In this document: positions 1 to 8,648 of the stretch, one piece after another | How positions within the stretch are numbered: position 1 is the stretch's first letter | How the letters are laid out: every line of letters begins with the position of its first letter | Source: Erwinia amylovora | GTDB taxonomy: Bacteria > Pseudomonadota > Gammaproteobacteria > Enterobacterales > Enterobacteriaceae | Direction of reading: 5' to 3' | DNA: 64,000 bases | Assembly: GCF_017161565.1 (NCBI RefSeq) | Contig: NZ_CP066796.1 | Coordinates: 2,604,001 to 2,668,000, forward strand | Notes under the pieces: generated by a model | Told to the model about the DNA's origin: nothing | What the model saw: only the letters and a program-made list of their open reading frames with translations | Database searches by the model: none | Program-made: the position numbers and the translations under genes

Positions 1-1
1 T

Positions 2-3000
2 GGCAATCAGCAGGTGGTGTTCGGCACCGTGCTGCTCGGTCGCCTGCAGGGTGGACGCGATGCGGGAAGTACCATGGGGCTGTTTATCAACACGCTGCCG
101 CTGCGGCTGGATATCGACCAGCGCGGCGTTCGCCAGGCGGTAGAGGAAACCCATCACGCATTGAGCGATCTGCTGATGCATGAACATGCCTCGCTGGCGC
201 TGGCACAGCGTTGCAGCGGCATCGCCGCACCGGCTCCGCTGTTCAGCGCCCTGCTGAACTACCGTCATAGCGATGCGCGCAACGTGCAGCAAACGCCGGA
301 GGGCATGCAGATCCTTGATGCGGAAGAGCGGACTAACTATCCGTTTGTGTTATCCGTTGAGGATTTCGGCGATGCGCTCGGTCTCACCGCGCAGACTACG
401 GCAATGGCAACGCCAGAACAGGTCTGCGGCTGGATGAGCCAGGCGCTGACCTCCCTCGCGGATACGCTGGAAACAGCCCCGGATACGGCGGTGAAATCGC
501 TGGATATCCTGTCGGCGGCGGAGCGGCATTTCCTGCTGGAAGAGCTGAACCACACCACGGTGACGTGGCCGACCAGCCAGCCGGTTCAGGTGCTGTTTGA
601 GCAGCAGGCGGCGCAAAACCCCGCCGCGCTGGCGCTCACCTTTGAGGGGCAAACCCTCAGTTATGGCGAACTTAACAGCCGGGCAAACCGGCTGGCGCAT
701 GCGCTGCTGGCCAGAGGCGTCGGGCCGGATGGTCTGGTGGCTATCTGCGCCGCACGCAGCCCGCAGCTGATGGTTGCCCTGCTGGCGGTGCTGAAAACCG
801 GTGCCGCTTATGTGCCGCTCGATCCTGACTATCCGCAGCAGCGCCTGCACTATATCTTGCAGGATGCCGCCGCGCCGCTGCTACTGGCAGACGCGGCCGG
901 GCGCGCGGCGCTGGGTGAACATCAGGTTGGTACCATTGCGCTTGATATCCCGCTTCAGGGAGAGTGGCCGCTCACCAATCCTCATCACCATGCGGATCGG
1001 GGCGCGCTGGACGATCTGGCGTACGTTATTTACACCTCCGGCTCTACCGGCAACCCGAAAGGCGCGGGTAACAGCCACCGCGCACTGCTTAACAGGCTGC
1101 GGTGGGCAGCGGATGAGTATGGCCTGGACGCCAGCGACAGAGTCCTGCAAAAAACGCCTTTCGGTTTCGACGTGTCAGTCTGGGAGCTGTTCCTGCCGCT
1201 GATCGTCGGTGCTTCACTGGTGATTGCCAAGCCCGGTGGACACAAGGATCCCGCTTACCTGGCTGAACTGATTGAGCAGCAGCGGGTAACCACTGCTCAC
1301 TTTGTGCCTTCCATGCTGGCGCTGTTCTTACATCATCCGGTCGGGCGCTGCGATGACTGCCTGCGCCGCCTGATCTTCAGTGGGGAAGCGTTACCCGCCG
1401 AACTGCTGAAAGAGGTTTTGGCCACATTGCCAACGGTGACCTGTTTCAACCACTACGGCCCTACCGAAGCCGCTATTGACGTCACCTCCTGGCGCTGCCA
1501 CGCGTTACGGCAGCAGCAGCCGGTGCCCATTGGCCGGCCGATTGCTAACAGCCGCATCTACCTGCTGAATGACCAACAGCAGCCTGTGCCTTTCGGGGCC
1601 AGCGGCGAGCTGTATATTGCCGGCACGCCGGTAGCCCGCGGTTACCACCGTCGTGCTGAGCTGACGGCGGAGCGCTTCCTGGCCGATCCGTTCAGCAAGC
1701 TTCCCGGCGCACGCATGTATCGCACCGGCGACCTGGCGCGCTACCAGCCCGATGGCAGTCTGGTCTATCTCGGCCGCAACGATGACCAGGTGAAAATTCG
1801 CGGCCTGCGTATTGAACCCGGCGAGATTGCGGCGGCGATCCAGACGCATCCTGAGGTGGATGCAGCGGCGGTTATCGTCGATTATCGCCGTGGAGAACCG
1901 CAGCTGGTGGCCTATGTGGTGCTTATGCCACACAGCCAGCTGAACGCTGCCGCTCTGCGTCTTACCTTAAATGACAGCCTGCCGGATTATATGGTGCCTG
2001 CGGCCTGGGTGATGCTGGACAGCCTGCCACTGTCGCCTAACGGCAAGCTGGCGCGCGACCGACTGCCGCTACCGGATGAGCACGCCTTTATTCGGGCAGA
2101 AAATGCGGTTCCCGCCACGGCGGCCGAAGCGATTGTGGCCGATATCTGGGGTGATCTGCTGGATGTTGAAGAGCCAGGCCGCTTCGATAACTTCTTCGAC
2201 CTCGGTGGCCATTCGCTGCTGGCGGTGCGCGTTGTCGAGCGTCTGCGTCCCTATGGGCGGATTGGCGTAGATATCCTGTTCGCTAAACCGGTGCTGTGGG
2301 AATTTGCCGCAGCAGTGGCCGCGCACGATGAAAGCGTGCAGTCCCGCGCGGTCGCCGTGCGCAGCGAAGGAACAGCGCGACCTGTTTTCTTCCTGCCTAC
2401 CGGCCTTGGCGATTACACCTACGCTTTCCGACTGGCGCGTGAAATCAGCACTGACTGCCCGGTCTATGCCCTGCCCTGGCCTGACAATGCCGCGCCCCAG
2501 CCGAAAACGCTGGGCGCGCTGGCAAGGCAGATGGTGGAAATGGTGCAGGCAGTCCAGCCGAAAGGGCCTTACACGCTGTTTGGCTACTCTTCCGGTGGCC
2601 TGCTGGCCCATGAAGTCGGCGTGCAGTTGCAGCAGGAAGGAGAAAAGGTGGAGCTACTCGGCCTGATCGATACGCTCGCCGGGGCTGCGCCCGCGCCTGC
2701 CTTTAATCAGTGGCTGGTGAATATGTTCCTGTTCAATGCGCCCGCGCTGGCGCAGCAGTGGGACAATGCGCTGATTGCGGAGCTGATGCAGCTGGACAAG
2801 GATGCCGTTTATCAACGCGTTAAGCAGTTAAATCTGCCGGAAACGCAGCAGCTGTTTGCCGTATCACCTGAACGCTGGCAGCAGAGCTATCACTATCAAC
2901 AGCTGTGCAGCGGCGTGAAGCTGCCGCCGGTGCTGCCACGTGTTCATCTCATTGCGGCCGCGCAAACCTTGCCGGTGCCGGAAGTTGATCCGCTGCTGCT

Positions 3001-3196
3001 CGCCGATGCTGCCAGATTTAACCAGTTTGTTGCGCAGACGGCCCGCCTGGAGGATCTGGGCTGGCAGGCGCTGTACAATGATGGTCAGCTTAGTGTTGAG
3101 AGGGTAAACGGCGATCATGCCAGCATCATGAGCGAAAAGGAAAATCGCCGTCTGTTGGCGCAGCGCATCAGTCAGATTCTGACCTCACGTCACTAA
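2..3196 (+). CDS. Nonribosomal peptide synthetase, C-terminal part (C-A-T-TE module), 5' end outside window
   Basis: The frame is already open at base 2, so the gene starts before the window. Counting from the GTG at 14, residues 1-40 are the end of a condensation domain (GLFINTLPLR). The adenylation domain runs from about 190 to 690 and shows LSYGELN, YTSGSTGNPKG, NHYGPTEAA, YRTGDLA and NGKLARDRLP. A carrier domain follows (FDLGGHSLL, phosphopantetheine serine near 732), then a thioesterase (GYSSGG near 857-862) that would release the chain. By alignment with EntF from memory, the specificity positions read roughly D-V-W-H-I-S-H-I-D, which suggests L-serine (inference). This is an EntF-like termination module. 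The product is unknown because the upstream modules are not visible. Confidence 0.93.
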   Translation, partial: GNQQVVFGTVLLGRLQGGRDAGSTMGLFINTLPLRLDIDQRGVRQAVEETHHALSDLLMHEHASLALAQRCSGIAAPAPLFSALLNYRHSDARNVQQTPEGMQILDAEERTNYPFVLSVEDFGDALGLTAQTTAMATPEQVCGWMSQALTSLADTLETAPDTAVKSLDILSAAERHFLLEELNHTTVTWPTSQPVQVLFEQQAAQNPAALALTFEGQTLSYGELNSRANRLAHALLARGVGPDGLVAICAARSPQLMVALLAVLKTGAAYVPLDPDYPQQRLHYILQDAAAPLLLADAAGRAALGEHQVGTIALDIPLQGEWPLTNPHHHADRGALDDLAYVIYTSGSTGNPKGAGNSHRALLNRLRWAADEYGLDASDRVLQKTPFGFDVSVWELFLPLIVGASLVIAKPGGHKDPAYLAELIEQQRVTTAHFVPSMLALFLHHPVGRCDDCLRRLIFSGEALPAELLKEVLATLPTVTCFNHYGPTEAAIDVTSWRCHALRQQQPVPIGRPIANSRIYLLNDQQQPVPFGASGELYIAGTPVARGYHRRAELTAERFLADPFSKLPGARMYRTGDLARYQPDGSLVYLGRNDDQVKIRGLRIEPGEIAAAIQTHPEVDAAAVIVDYRRGEPQLVAYVVLMPHSQLNAAALRLTLNDSLPDYMVPAAWVMLDSLPLSPNGKLARDRLPLPDEHAFIRAENAVPATAAEAIVADIWGDLLDVEEPGRFDNFFDLGGHSLLAVRVVERLRPYGRIGVDILFAKPVLWEFAAAVAAHDESVQSRAVAVRSEGTARPVFFLPTGLGDYTYAFRLAREISTDCPVYALPWPDNAAPQPKTLGALARQMVEMVQAVQPKGPYTLFGYSSGGLLAHEVGVQLQQEGEKVELLGLIDTLAGAAPAPAFNQWLVNMFLFNAPALAQQWDNALIAELMQLDKDAVYQRVKQLNLPETQQLFAVSPERWQQSYHYQQLCSGVKLPPVLPRVHLIAAAQTLPVPEVDPLLLADAARFNQFVAQTARLEDLGWQALYNDGQLSVERVNGDHASIMSEKENRRLLAQRISQILTSRH

Positions 3197-3331
3197 CCTG
3201 CTGCGGACAAGCGCCGTATCGCCATGATGCGGCGCTTGTGCCATCGACAGCTCGTCACCTGTGCTTCGCCATGTTCCGGCTTGACGGGGAACTTTCTCTT
3301 CAGGCTGGTCAGCATGAGCGGCACACCATAA

Positions 3332-3365
3332 AAAGCCGGGAAACCGGCTTTCTCATTTGTTTTGT
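3332..3365 (+). terminator. Rho-independent terminator after the NRPS gene
   Basis: AAAGCCGG (3332-3339), a GAAA tetraloop and CCGGCTTT (3344-3351) form a perfect 8-bp stem followed by a T-rich tail. A second perfect inverted repeat (CAAGCGCCG at 3208-3216, CGGCGCTTG at 3230-3238) lies just after the NRPS stop but lacks a T-run. Together they separate the NRPS transcript from the Rhs locus. Nothing convincing is encoded in 3197-3456. Confidence 0.75.
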
Positions 3366-3456
3366 AAGCGTATTTTTGCTCAATACCGGACGATGGATTT
3401 TCTTTGCGCCCTTCTTATGCGATGCTTAAGCCCGGTTAATTAAAAGGACCCCGTTA

Positions 3457-3909
3457 ATGCCCGATTTTTCCCGTTGTACCTTCACGGAAGGCAGCGTGAC
3501 GTTGCCGGAAGGCTACAGCGACCGCACCGTTAACCTGCTGCTGGCCCCTGACGATGCGTATCCCTCGCTCAATATCTCGCGCGATACGCTACAGCCCGGT
3601 GAAACCGTGGCCGGCTACATCACCCGCCAGCTTGATACCCTGTCCGCCAGCCTGAAAGGCTGGGTGCTGAAAGCGCGCGCGGCGGCGCAACTCGGCGAGG
3701 CGCAGCAGCCCGGCGAGAGCGTGTCTGCCAGCTATCTGCGCGACGGCCAGCGCATCTGGCAGCACCAGGCGGTGTTTGCGCTGGCCGGAGGGCGCGTGCT
3801 GGTGTTCACCCTGGCGCAGACGCGCAGGCTGTCGCCGCAGGATGAAGCCCTGCTACAACAGGTGCTGGCAAGCTACCGCCAGCCTGTGGCTACCGGCCAT
3901 CAGCCATAA
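3457..3909 (+). CDS. Eag-type chaperone (DcrB/DUF1795 family) for the adjacent Rhs effector
   Basis: A 150-aa protein of the DUF1795/DcrB-like family. In type VI secretion these Eag proteins hold the hydrophobic N-terminal segments of PAAR-Rhs effectors until loading on VgrG (established for the family). The ATG at 3457 has an AAAAGGA ribosome site upstream. The gene lies 12 bp before the full-length rhs gene, whose first 70 residues are the expected hydrophobic client segment. No signal peptide is seen, which fits a cytoplasmic chaperone. No vgrG or T6SS structural gene is in the window, so the secretion machine must be encoded elsewhere. Confidence 0.85.
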   Translation: MPDFSRCTFTEGSVTLPEGYSDRTVNLLLAPDDAYPSLNISRDTLQPGETVAGYITRQLDTLSASLKGWVLKARAAAQLGEAQQPGESVSASYLRDGQRIWQHQAVFALAGGRVLVFTLAQTRRLSPQDEALLQQVLASYRQPVATGHQP

Positions 3910-3921
3910 TGGGAACTTATC

Positions 3922-6900
3922 ATGAGTGAAGCCGCACGCGTCGGCGACGCCATCGGCCATTCCTCCGCGCTGGCCGGGATGACGGGCGGCACCATAGTCG
4001 GCGGGCTGATTGCCGCCGCCGGCGCCGTGGCCGCCGGGGCGCTGTTTGTCGCCGGGCTGGCCGCCTCCTGTCTTGGCGTTGGCGTCTTGCTGATGGGCGC
4101 CAGCCTGGCGGTGGGCTATCTCACCGGGGAGGCGGCCACCGCGGCGCGCGACGGCATGGCCGCTGCCGGGGCGGACAGACGGTCCGCTTCCGGCCAGATA
4201 CTGACCGGCTCACCGAACGTGTTTATCAACGGCAAACCGGCGGCCATCGCCACCGTCAGCCAGGCGGGCTGTGACCGGGACGGGCCGACGATGCAGATGG
4301 CGCAGGGCTCCGCCCGGGTGTTTATCAACGGCCAGCCCGCCGCGCGCGTCGGCGACAAAACCAACTGCGGTGCCACGGTGATGGCAGGCTCGCCCAGCGT
4401 GCGCATCGGCGGCGGCACCGCCACCACGCTGACGATAAAACCCGAAGTGCCGGACCGGGCCTATAAGGCCTCGGACCTGACGCTGCTGTTTGCCGGGCTG
4501 CTTGGCGGCGCGGGCGGCGCGGCCGGCAAGGCGGGCAAACTGGCTGAACTGCTGAGCAGGCTGCCCGGCATCAACAGGCTTGGCCAGGTGGCCTGCCGCT
4601 TCGGCGTGCTGATGACCGCCAGCGCGGCGGCGGGCATCATCGCCCGCCCGGTGGATATCATCAGCGGGCAGAAGTTTCTCTCCGGCGACGACGAGCTGGA
4701 CTTTGTGCTGCCGTCGCGCCTGCCGGTTGAATGGCAGCGCTACTGGCGCAGCGGCAACCCGGCGGAAAGCGTGCTGGGGCGCGGCTGGAGCCTGTTCTGG
4801 GAAAGTACCCTCCAGCCTTACGCCGACGGGCTGGTGTGGCGCGCGCCGTCCGGCGACCTGGTTTCGTTCCCGATGGTGCCGCGCGGCCATAAAACCTGGT
4901 GTGAAGCCGAAAAGTGCTGGCTGATGCACAACGCCGACGACAGCTGGCAGCTGTTCGACGTCAGTGAACAGGCCTGGCACTATCCGCCGCTGGACGCGCA
5001 GTATCCCGCCCGCCTGAGCATGGTGACCGACGCCGGCGGCAACGCCACCTCGCTGTTTTACGACGAGCAGGGGCGGCCGGGCGAACTGGTGGACAGCGCC
5101 GGCCAGCGCCTGAGCTGCCGCTACCTGACGACCGCCGGCGGGCATTGCCGCCTGAGCGCGGTGCTGCTGCATACCGCGGACGGGGAGCACACGCTGGTCA
5201 GCTACGGGTATGACGACGACGGGCAGCTCGCCAGCGTGCGCAACCGCGCCGGCGAGGTCACGCGCCGCTTCACCTGGCATGACGGGCTGATGGCCAGCCA
5301 CGAGGATGCCAACGGGCTGCGGAACGAATACCGCTGGCAGGAGATTGACGGCCTGCCGCGCGTCACCGCCTGGCGGCACGGCGCCGGGGAAGCGCTGGCG
5401 CTGCACTACGACATTAACGGCGGCACGCGCCGGGCGGTGCGCGACGACGGCATGCAGGCGTGCTGGCAGCTGGACGACGACGACAGCGTGGCGCAGTTCA
5501 CCGACTTTGACGGCCGCAGGCTGGCGTTTATCTACGCGCGCGGCGAGCTGTGCAGCGTGCTGCTGCCGGGCGGCGGCCAGCGGCACAGCGAGTGGGACCG
5601 CTACGGGCGACTGCTGAGCGAAACCGACCCGTCAGGGCGTAAAACCACCTGTCAGTATGCGCGTAACAGCGACCGTCTGGTTTCGGTCACCCATCCCGAC
5701 GGCAGCCGTGAGTGCCAGTCATGGGATGACAGGGGGCGGCTGATTACACAGAGCGACGCGCTGGGAAACACCACGCTTTACCACTACCCGGACGGGGAAG
5801 AAAGCTTACCGGCGCGCATCACCGATGCCCTCGGCGGCGTGGCGCGGCTTGAGTGGGACGGCCGGGGGCTGCTGACGCGCTATACCGACTGTTCCGGCAG
5901 CGTCACCGCGTACGACTATGACATTTTCGGCCAGCTCACCGGGCGCACCGATGCGGAAGGCAACGTGACCCGCTACCGCCGGGATACCGCCGGTCGCCTG
6001 CAAACCCTGCAGCACGCGGACGGCAGCGAAGAGCACTTCGTCTGGAACGAACGCGGGCAGCTGGCGCGCCATCAGGACCCGTCCGGCAGCGAAACGCAGT
6101 GGCGCTACAACCTGCTGGGCCAGCCGGTCAGCGTCACCGACCGCATCAACCGCACGCGCCACTACCACTACGGCCCGCGCGGCTGGCTGACGCGGCTGGA
6201 GAACGGCAACGGCGGCGAGTATCAGTTCAGCTACGATGCTGCCGGGCGCATCACCGCCGAACGCCGCCCGGACAACACCGACCACCTCTATCGCTACGGC
6301 GCGGACGGCCAGCTTGCCGAACACCGGGAAACCGGCCCGCAGAACAGCCTTGCGCCGCCCGCGCACCGCCTGCACCGCTTCCGCTTTGACGAGGCGGGCC
6401 GCCTGGCGTGGCGCGGCAACGACAGCGCCGAATGGCAGTATCACTACGATGCCGCAGGCAGGCTGACCCGGCTTGTGCGTACCCCCACGGCCGCCGGGGC
6501 GGAGCTGGGGATTGAGGCGGACAGCGTTGAGCTGCAGTACGACAAAGCGGGTCACCTGCTGTGCGAGCGCGGCGTGAACGGCGCGCCGGTCTACAGCCGG
6601 GACGCGCTCGGCAACCTGCAGGCGCTGACGCTGCCGCAGGGCGACCGCCTGCAGTGGCTGCACTACGGCTCCGGCCATGCCGGCGCGCTGAAATTCAACC
6701 GGCAGGCGGTGAGCGAATTCACCCGTGACCGCCTGCACCGTGAAACCGGGCGCAGCCAGGGCGCGCTGCACCAGCAGCGCCGCTACGATGCGTCCGGCAG
6801 GCGCAGCTGGCAGAGCAGCACTTTCGGTGACGGCCAGATAACCCGGCCGGAAGACGGCATGCTGTGGCGGGCGTTCCGCTACACCGGGCGCGGCGAGCTG

Positions 6901-8202
6901 GCGGGCGTCAGCGACGCGCTGCGCGGCGAAGTGCACTACGGCTACGACGCCGAAGGCCGCCTGCTGCAGCACCGCGAGCTGCAGTCCGGCAGGACGGGCA
7001 GCCGGCTGGTGTATGACGCCGCCGACAACCTGCTGGGCGGGCAAAGCCCGCACGACGACCCGGAACGGCCGCCGCCGCCGCCGCAGAGCAGCAACCGTCT
7101 GCCGCACTGGCAGCGGCTGTTCTACCGCTACGACGTCTGGGGCAACCTGGTCAGCCGCCGCCACGGCCTCAACGAGCAGCATTACACTTACGACGCCGAC
7201 AACCGCCTGATACGGGCGCGTGGCTCCGGTCCTCAGGGCGAGTTCAGCGCGCAGTACCATTATGACGCGCTGGGCCGGCGCAGCCGCAAGGAGGTCACCT
7301 TCGCGGGCAAAGCCCCGCAGACCACGCGCTTCCTGTGGCAGGGCTACCGGCTGCTGCAGGAGCAGCGCGCCAACGGCACGCGGCGTACCTGGAGCTATGA
7401 CCCGGAAAGCCCGTGGACGCCGCTGGCGGCCATCGAGCAGGCCGGGGAAGGGCCACAGGCGGATATTTACTGGCTGAACACCGACCTCAACGGCGCGCCG
7501 CTGGAGGTGACCGACGCCGATGGCAGGCTGCGCTGGTCGGGACAGTACGACACCTTCGGCAGGCTGCAGGGCCAGACGACGGCCGGTGCGGCACAACGCA
7601 CGGGGCCGGTGTACGACCAGCCGCTGCGCTACGCCGGGCAGTATGCTGACAGTGAAACGGGACTGCACTATAATCTGTTCCGTTACTACGAGCCTGACGT
7701 TGGCAGGTTTACGACCCAGGACCCTGTGGGGCTGGCGGGGGGGCTGAACCTGTATGCGTATGCGCCGAATCCGTACGGGTGGGTGGATCCGCTGGGGCTG
7801 GCGAAGTGCGGTAATAATGAGAAATCATCTTATAAAGGTCCTGAACTTCCCGGCAGTATTGCTGAAACCTTTGACAAAGGGATTTATAAAAACAGGCAAC
7901 TTTACAAGTCTGAAACGTTCTATAAATATCATGGGTTAAATAATAGAACTGGCAGAAAATATTCATGGCTAACTAATGAGCGATATGGTTCTGAAGAAAT
8001 GTTAAGACAAAAGCTTGCGATTCGACATGATTGGGGCGTTGTCATTACAAAAGTATCTGAATTTAAAGTTCCTCAAGGTACATGGATCAGTGAGGGGCCA
8101 GCCGCAGCTCAAGGGGCTGGTTATCCTGGGTTAGGATATCAAGCAGTAGTATCTAATTTACCTAAATCATGGATTATTAACACACTAAAGGTTCCTTGGT
8201 AA
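3922..8202 (+). CDS. PAAR-domain Rhs polymorphic toxin (T6SS effector), full length
   Basis: 1426 aa. Residues about 15-70 are a Gly/Ala-rich hydrophobic (pre-TM) segment. A PAAR domain lies near 85-170 with repeated VFINGxPAA motifs, and a second hydrophobic stretch near 187-245. YD/RHS repeats fill about 250-1250. The core ends in the conserved DPVGLAGG...WVDPLGL block near 1270-1292, which in Rhs proteins is followed by autocleavage and release of the toxin. The variable C-terminus (about 134 aa from nt 7798) changes sharply from GC-rich to AT-rich DNA. That toxin has FYKYHG, SWLTNE and WISEG motifs; an ADP-ribosyltransferase-like fold is possible but not shown. Its stop overlaps the next start (TAATG), coupling it to its immunity gene. 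Confidence 0.95.
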   Translation: MSEAARVGDAIGHSSALAGMTGGTIVGGLIAAAGAVAAGALFVAGLAASCLGVGVLLMGASLAVGYLTGEAATAARDGMAAAGADRRSASGQILTGSPNVFINGKPAAIATVSQAGCDRDGPTMQMAQGSARVFINGQPAARVGDKTNCGATVMAGSPSVRIGGGTATTLTIKPEVPDRAYKASDLTLLFAGLLGGAGGAAGKAGKLAELLSRLPGINRLGQVACRFGVLMTASAAAGIIARPVDIISGQKFLSGDDELDFVLPSRLPVEWQRYWRSGNPAESVLGRGWSLFWESTLQPYADGLVWRAPSGDLVSFPMVPRGHKTWCEAEKCWLMHNADDSWQLFDVSEQAWHYPPLDAQYPARLSMVTDAGGNATSLFYDEQGRPGELVDSAGQRLSCRYLTTAGGHCRLSAVLLHTADGEHTLVSYGYDDDGQLASVRNRAGEVTRRFTWHDGLMASHEDANGLRNEYRWQEIDGLPRVTAWRHGAGEALALHYDINGGTRRAVRDDGMQACWQLDDDDSVAQFTDFDGRRLAFIYARGELCSVLLPGGGQRHSEWDRYGRLLSETDPSGRKTTCQYARNSDRLVSVTHPDGSRECQSWDDRGRLITQSDALGNTTLYHYPDGEESLPARITDALGGVARLEWDGRGLLTRYTDCSGSVTAYDYDIFGQLTGRTDAEGNVTRYRRDTAGRLQTLQHADGSEEHFVWNERGQLARHQDPSGSETQWRYNLLGQPVSVTDRINRTRHYHYGPRGWLTRLENGNGGEYQFSYDAAGRITAERRPDNTDHLYRYGADGQLAEHRETGPQNSLAPPAHRLHRFRFDEAGRLAWRGNDSAEWQYHYDAAGRLTRLVRTPTAAGAELGIEADSVELQYDKAGHLLCERGVNGAPVYSRDALGNLQALTLPQGDRLQWLHYGSGHAGALKFNRQAVSEFTRDRLHRETGRSQGALHQQRRYDASGRRSWQSSTFGDGQITRPEDGMLWRAFRYTGRGELAGVSDALRGEVHYGYDAEGRLLQHRELQSGRTGSRLVYDAADNLLGGQSPHDDPERPPPPPQSSNRLPHWQRLFYRYDVWGNLVSRRHGLNEQHYTYDADNRLIRARGSGPQGEFSAQYHYDALGRRSRKEVTFAGKAPQTTRFLWQGYRLLQEQRANGTRRTWSYDPESPWTPLAAIEQAGEGPQADIYWLNTDLNGAPLEVTDADGRLRWSGQYDTFGRLQGQTTAGAAQRTGPVYDQPLRYAGQYADSETGLHYNLFRYYEPDVGRFTTQDPVGLAGGLNLYAYAPNPYGWVDPLGLAKCGNNEKSSYKGPELPGSIAETFDKGIYKNRQLYKSETFYKYHGLNNRTGRKYSWLTNERYGSEEMLRQKLAIRHDWGVVITKVSEFKVPQGTWISEGPAAAQGAGYPGLGYQAVVSNLPKSWIINTLKVPW
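6823..7797 (+). repeat. Rhs core repeat, copy 1 (inside full-length rhs)
   Basis: About 975 bp, starting at TTCGGTGACGGCC and ending at the DPLGL codons, occur almost identically at 8649-9623 and 10421-11395, at constant offsets of 1826 and 3598 bp. It encodes the last 325 or so residues of the Rhs core, including the autocleavage region. It begins 36 bp before an internal GGAAG-ACGGC-ATG sequence. Confidence 0.95.
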
Positions 8203-8462
8203 TGAGTATTGATAATTTATTATTGTCTCTTGAAAAGATTATTTCAGAGCTAAATAAAAGTGGAAAAATTCAATCACGGTCATTTTTTATTTCGCACTAT
8301 GATGCAATAAAAGCAAGTGCTCGTGGAATACCTCAAGATGTTATAAGAGAGCTATCGACTTGTCGAGCAATGGCCCAATATGCTGATTTTACATATAAAG
8401 AGGAAGAATTACTTAATAATGTTGTTAACAATGCGATCGCATTAATTAAATCAAATCCATAA
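8202..8462 (+). CDS. Putative immunity protein for the full-length Rhs toxin
   Basis: An 86-aa, probably all-helical, AT-rich gene. Its ATG at 8202 overlaps the rhs stop codon by one base (TAATG), the usual layout of a toxin-immunity pair. An upstream in-frame TTG at 8196 is less likely. The protein has no signal peptide or membrane segment, so it would neutralise a cytoplasmic toxin. No family is recognised; the immunity role rests on position and coupling alone. Confidence 0.75.
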   Translation: MSIDNLLLSLEKIISELNKSGKIQSRSFFISHYDAIKASARGIPQDVIRELSTCRAMAQYADFTYKEEELLNNVVNNAIALIKSNP

Positions 8463-8467
8463 AAAAT

Positions 8468-8504
8468 AGCCGGAAGCGATCCCACAGATCCTTCCGGCTT
8501 TTTT
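8468..8504 (+). terminator. Terminator after toxin-immunity unit 1
   Basis: AGCCGGAAG (8468-8476) and CTTCCGGCT (8491-8499) form a long stem with an inner GATC/GATC pairing, followed by seven T residues. The same hairpin type recurs after the other two immunity genes (10241-10275, 12169-12200), so it belongs to the duplicated unit. Confidence 0.85.
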
Positions 8505-8519
8505 ACCTTCAGCCACCCT

Positions 8520-8648
8520 TCACGCCAGCATGGCGATCATCCGTCGTTTAGCCTGCTCCAGCTCTTCATGCTGCGCTTTAAGCTGCTGTTCCAGCGCCCT
8601 TAGCCGCCTCTCCTCGCGGCTGGCGGGGATCGGCAGCCGGTCAGCGCC
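8520..8648 (-). pseudogene. 3' fragment of a symE-like gene fused to orphan Rhs core (copy 1)
   Basis: Read on the minus strand, this encodes the tail seen in the intact symE-like gene at 12216-12482 (LPIPASREERR..., then a Q/E-rich helix ending MLA-stop). The symE N-terminus is missing; at about 8648 the sequence passes into Rhs core. The open frame that runs on through the core antisense strand is a shadow. This looks like a recombination scar, not a functional gene. Confidence 0.75.

Noticed and set aside
3238..3429. 63-codon frame after the NRPS
   Set aside because: It spans the terminator hairpin, lacks a ribosome site and has no recognisable similarity.
4210..5586. 458-codon minus-strand frame opposite the PAAR/Rhs N-terminus
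   Set aside because: Shadow frame in high-GC DNA; the plus-strand PAAR and RHS motifs are clear.
5806..7668. 620-codon open frame on the minus strand inside rhs (and similar ones at 8520-9494 and 10292-11563)
   Set aside because: It is the antisense shadow of the GC-rich Rhs core, repeated wherever the core is repeated; composition is Val/Ala/Arg-rich with no family. Only the first 40 or so codons of the latter two are real symE remnant.
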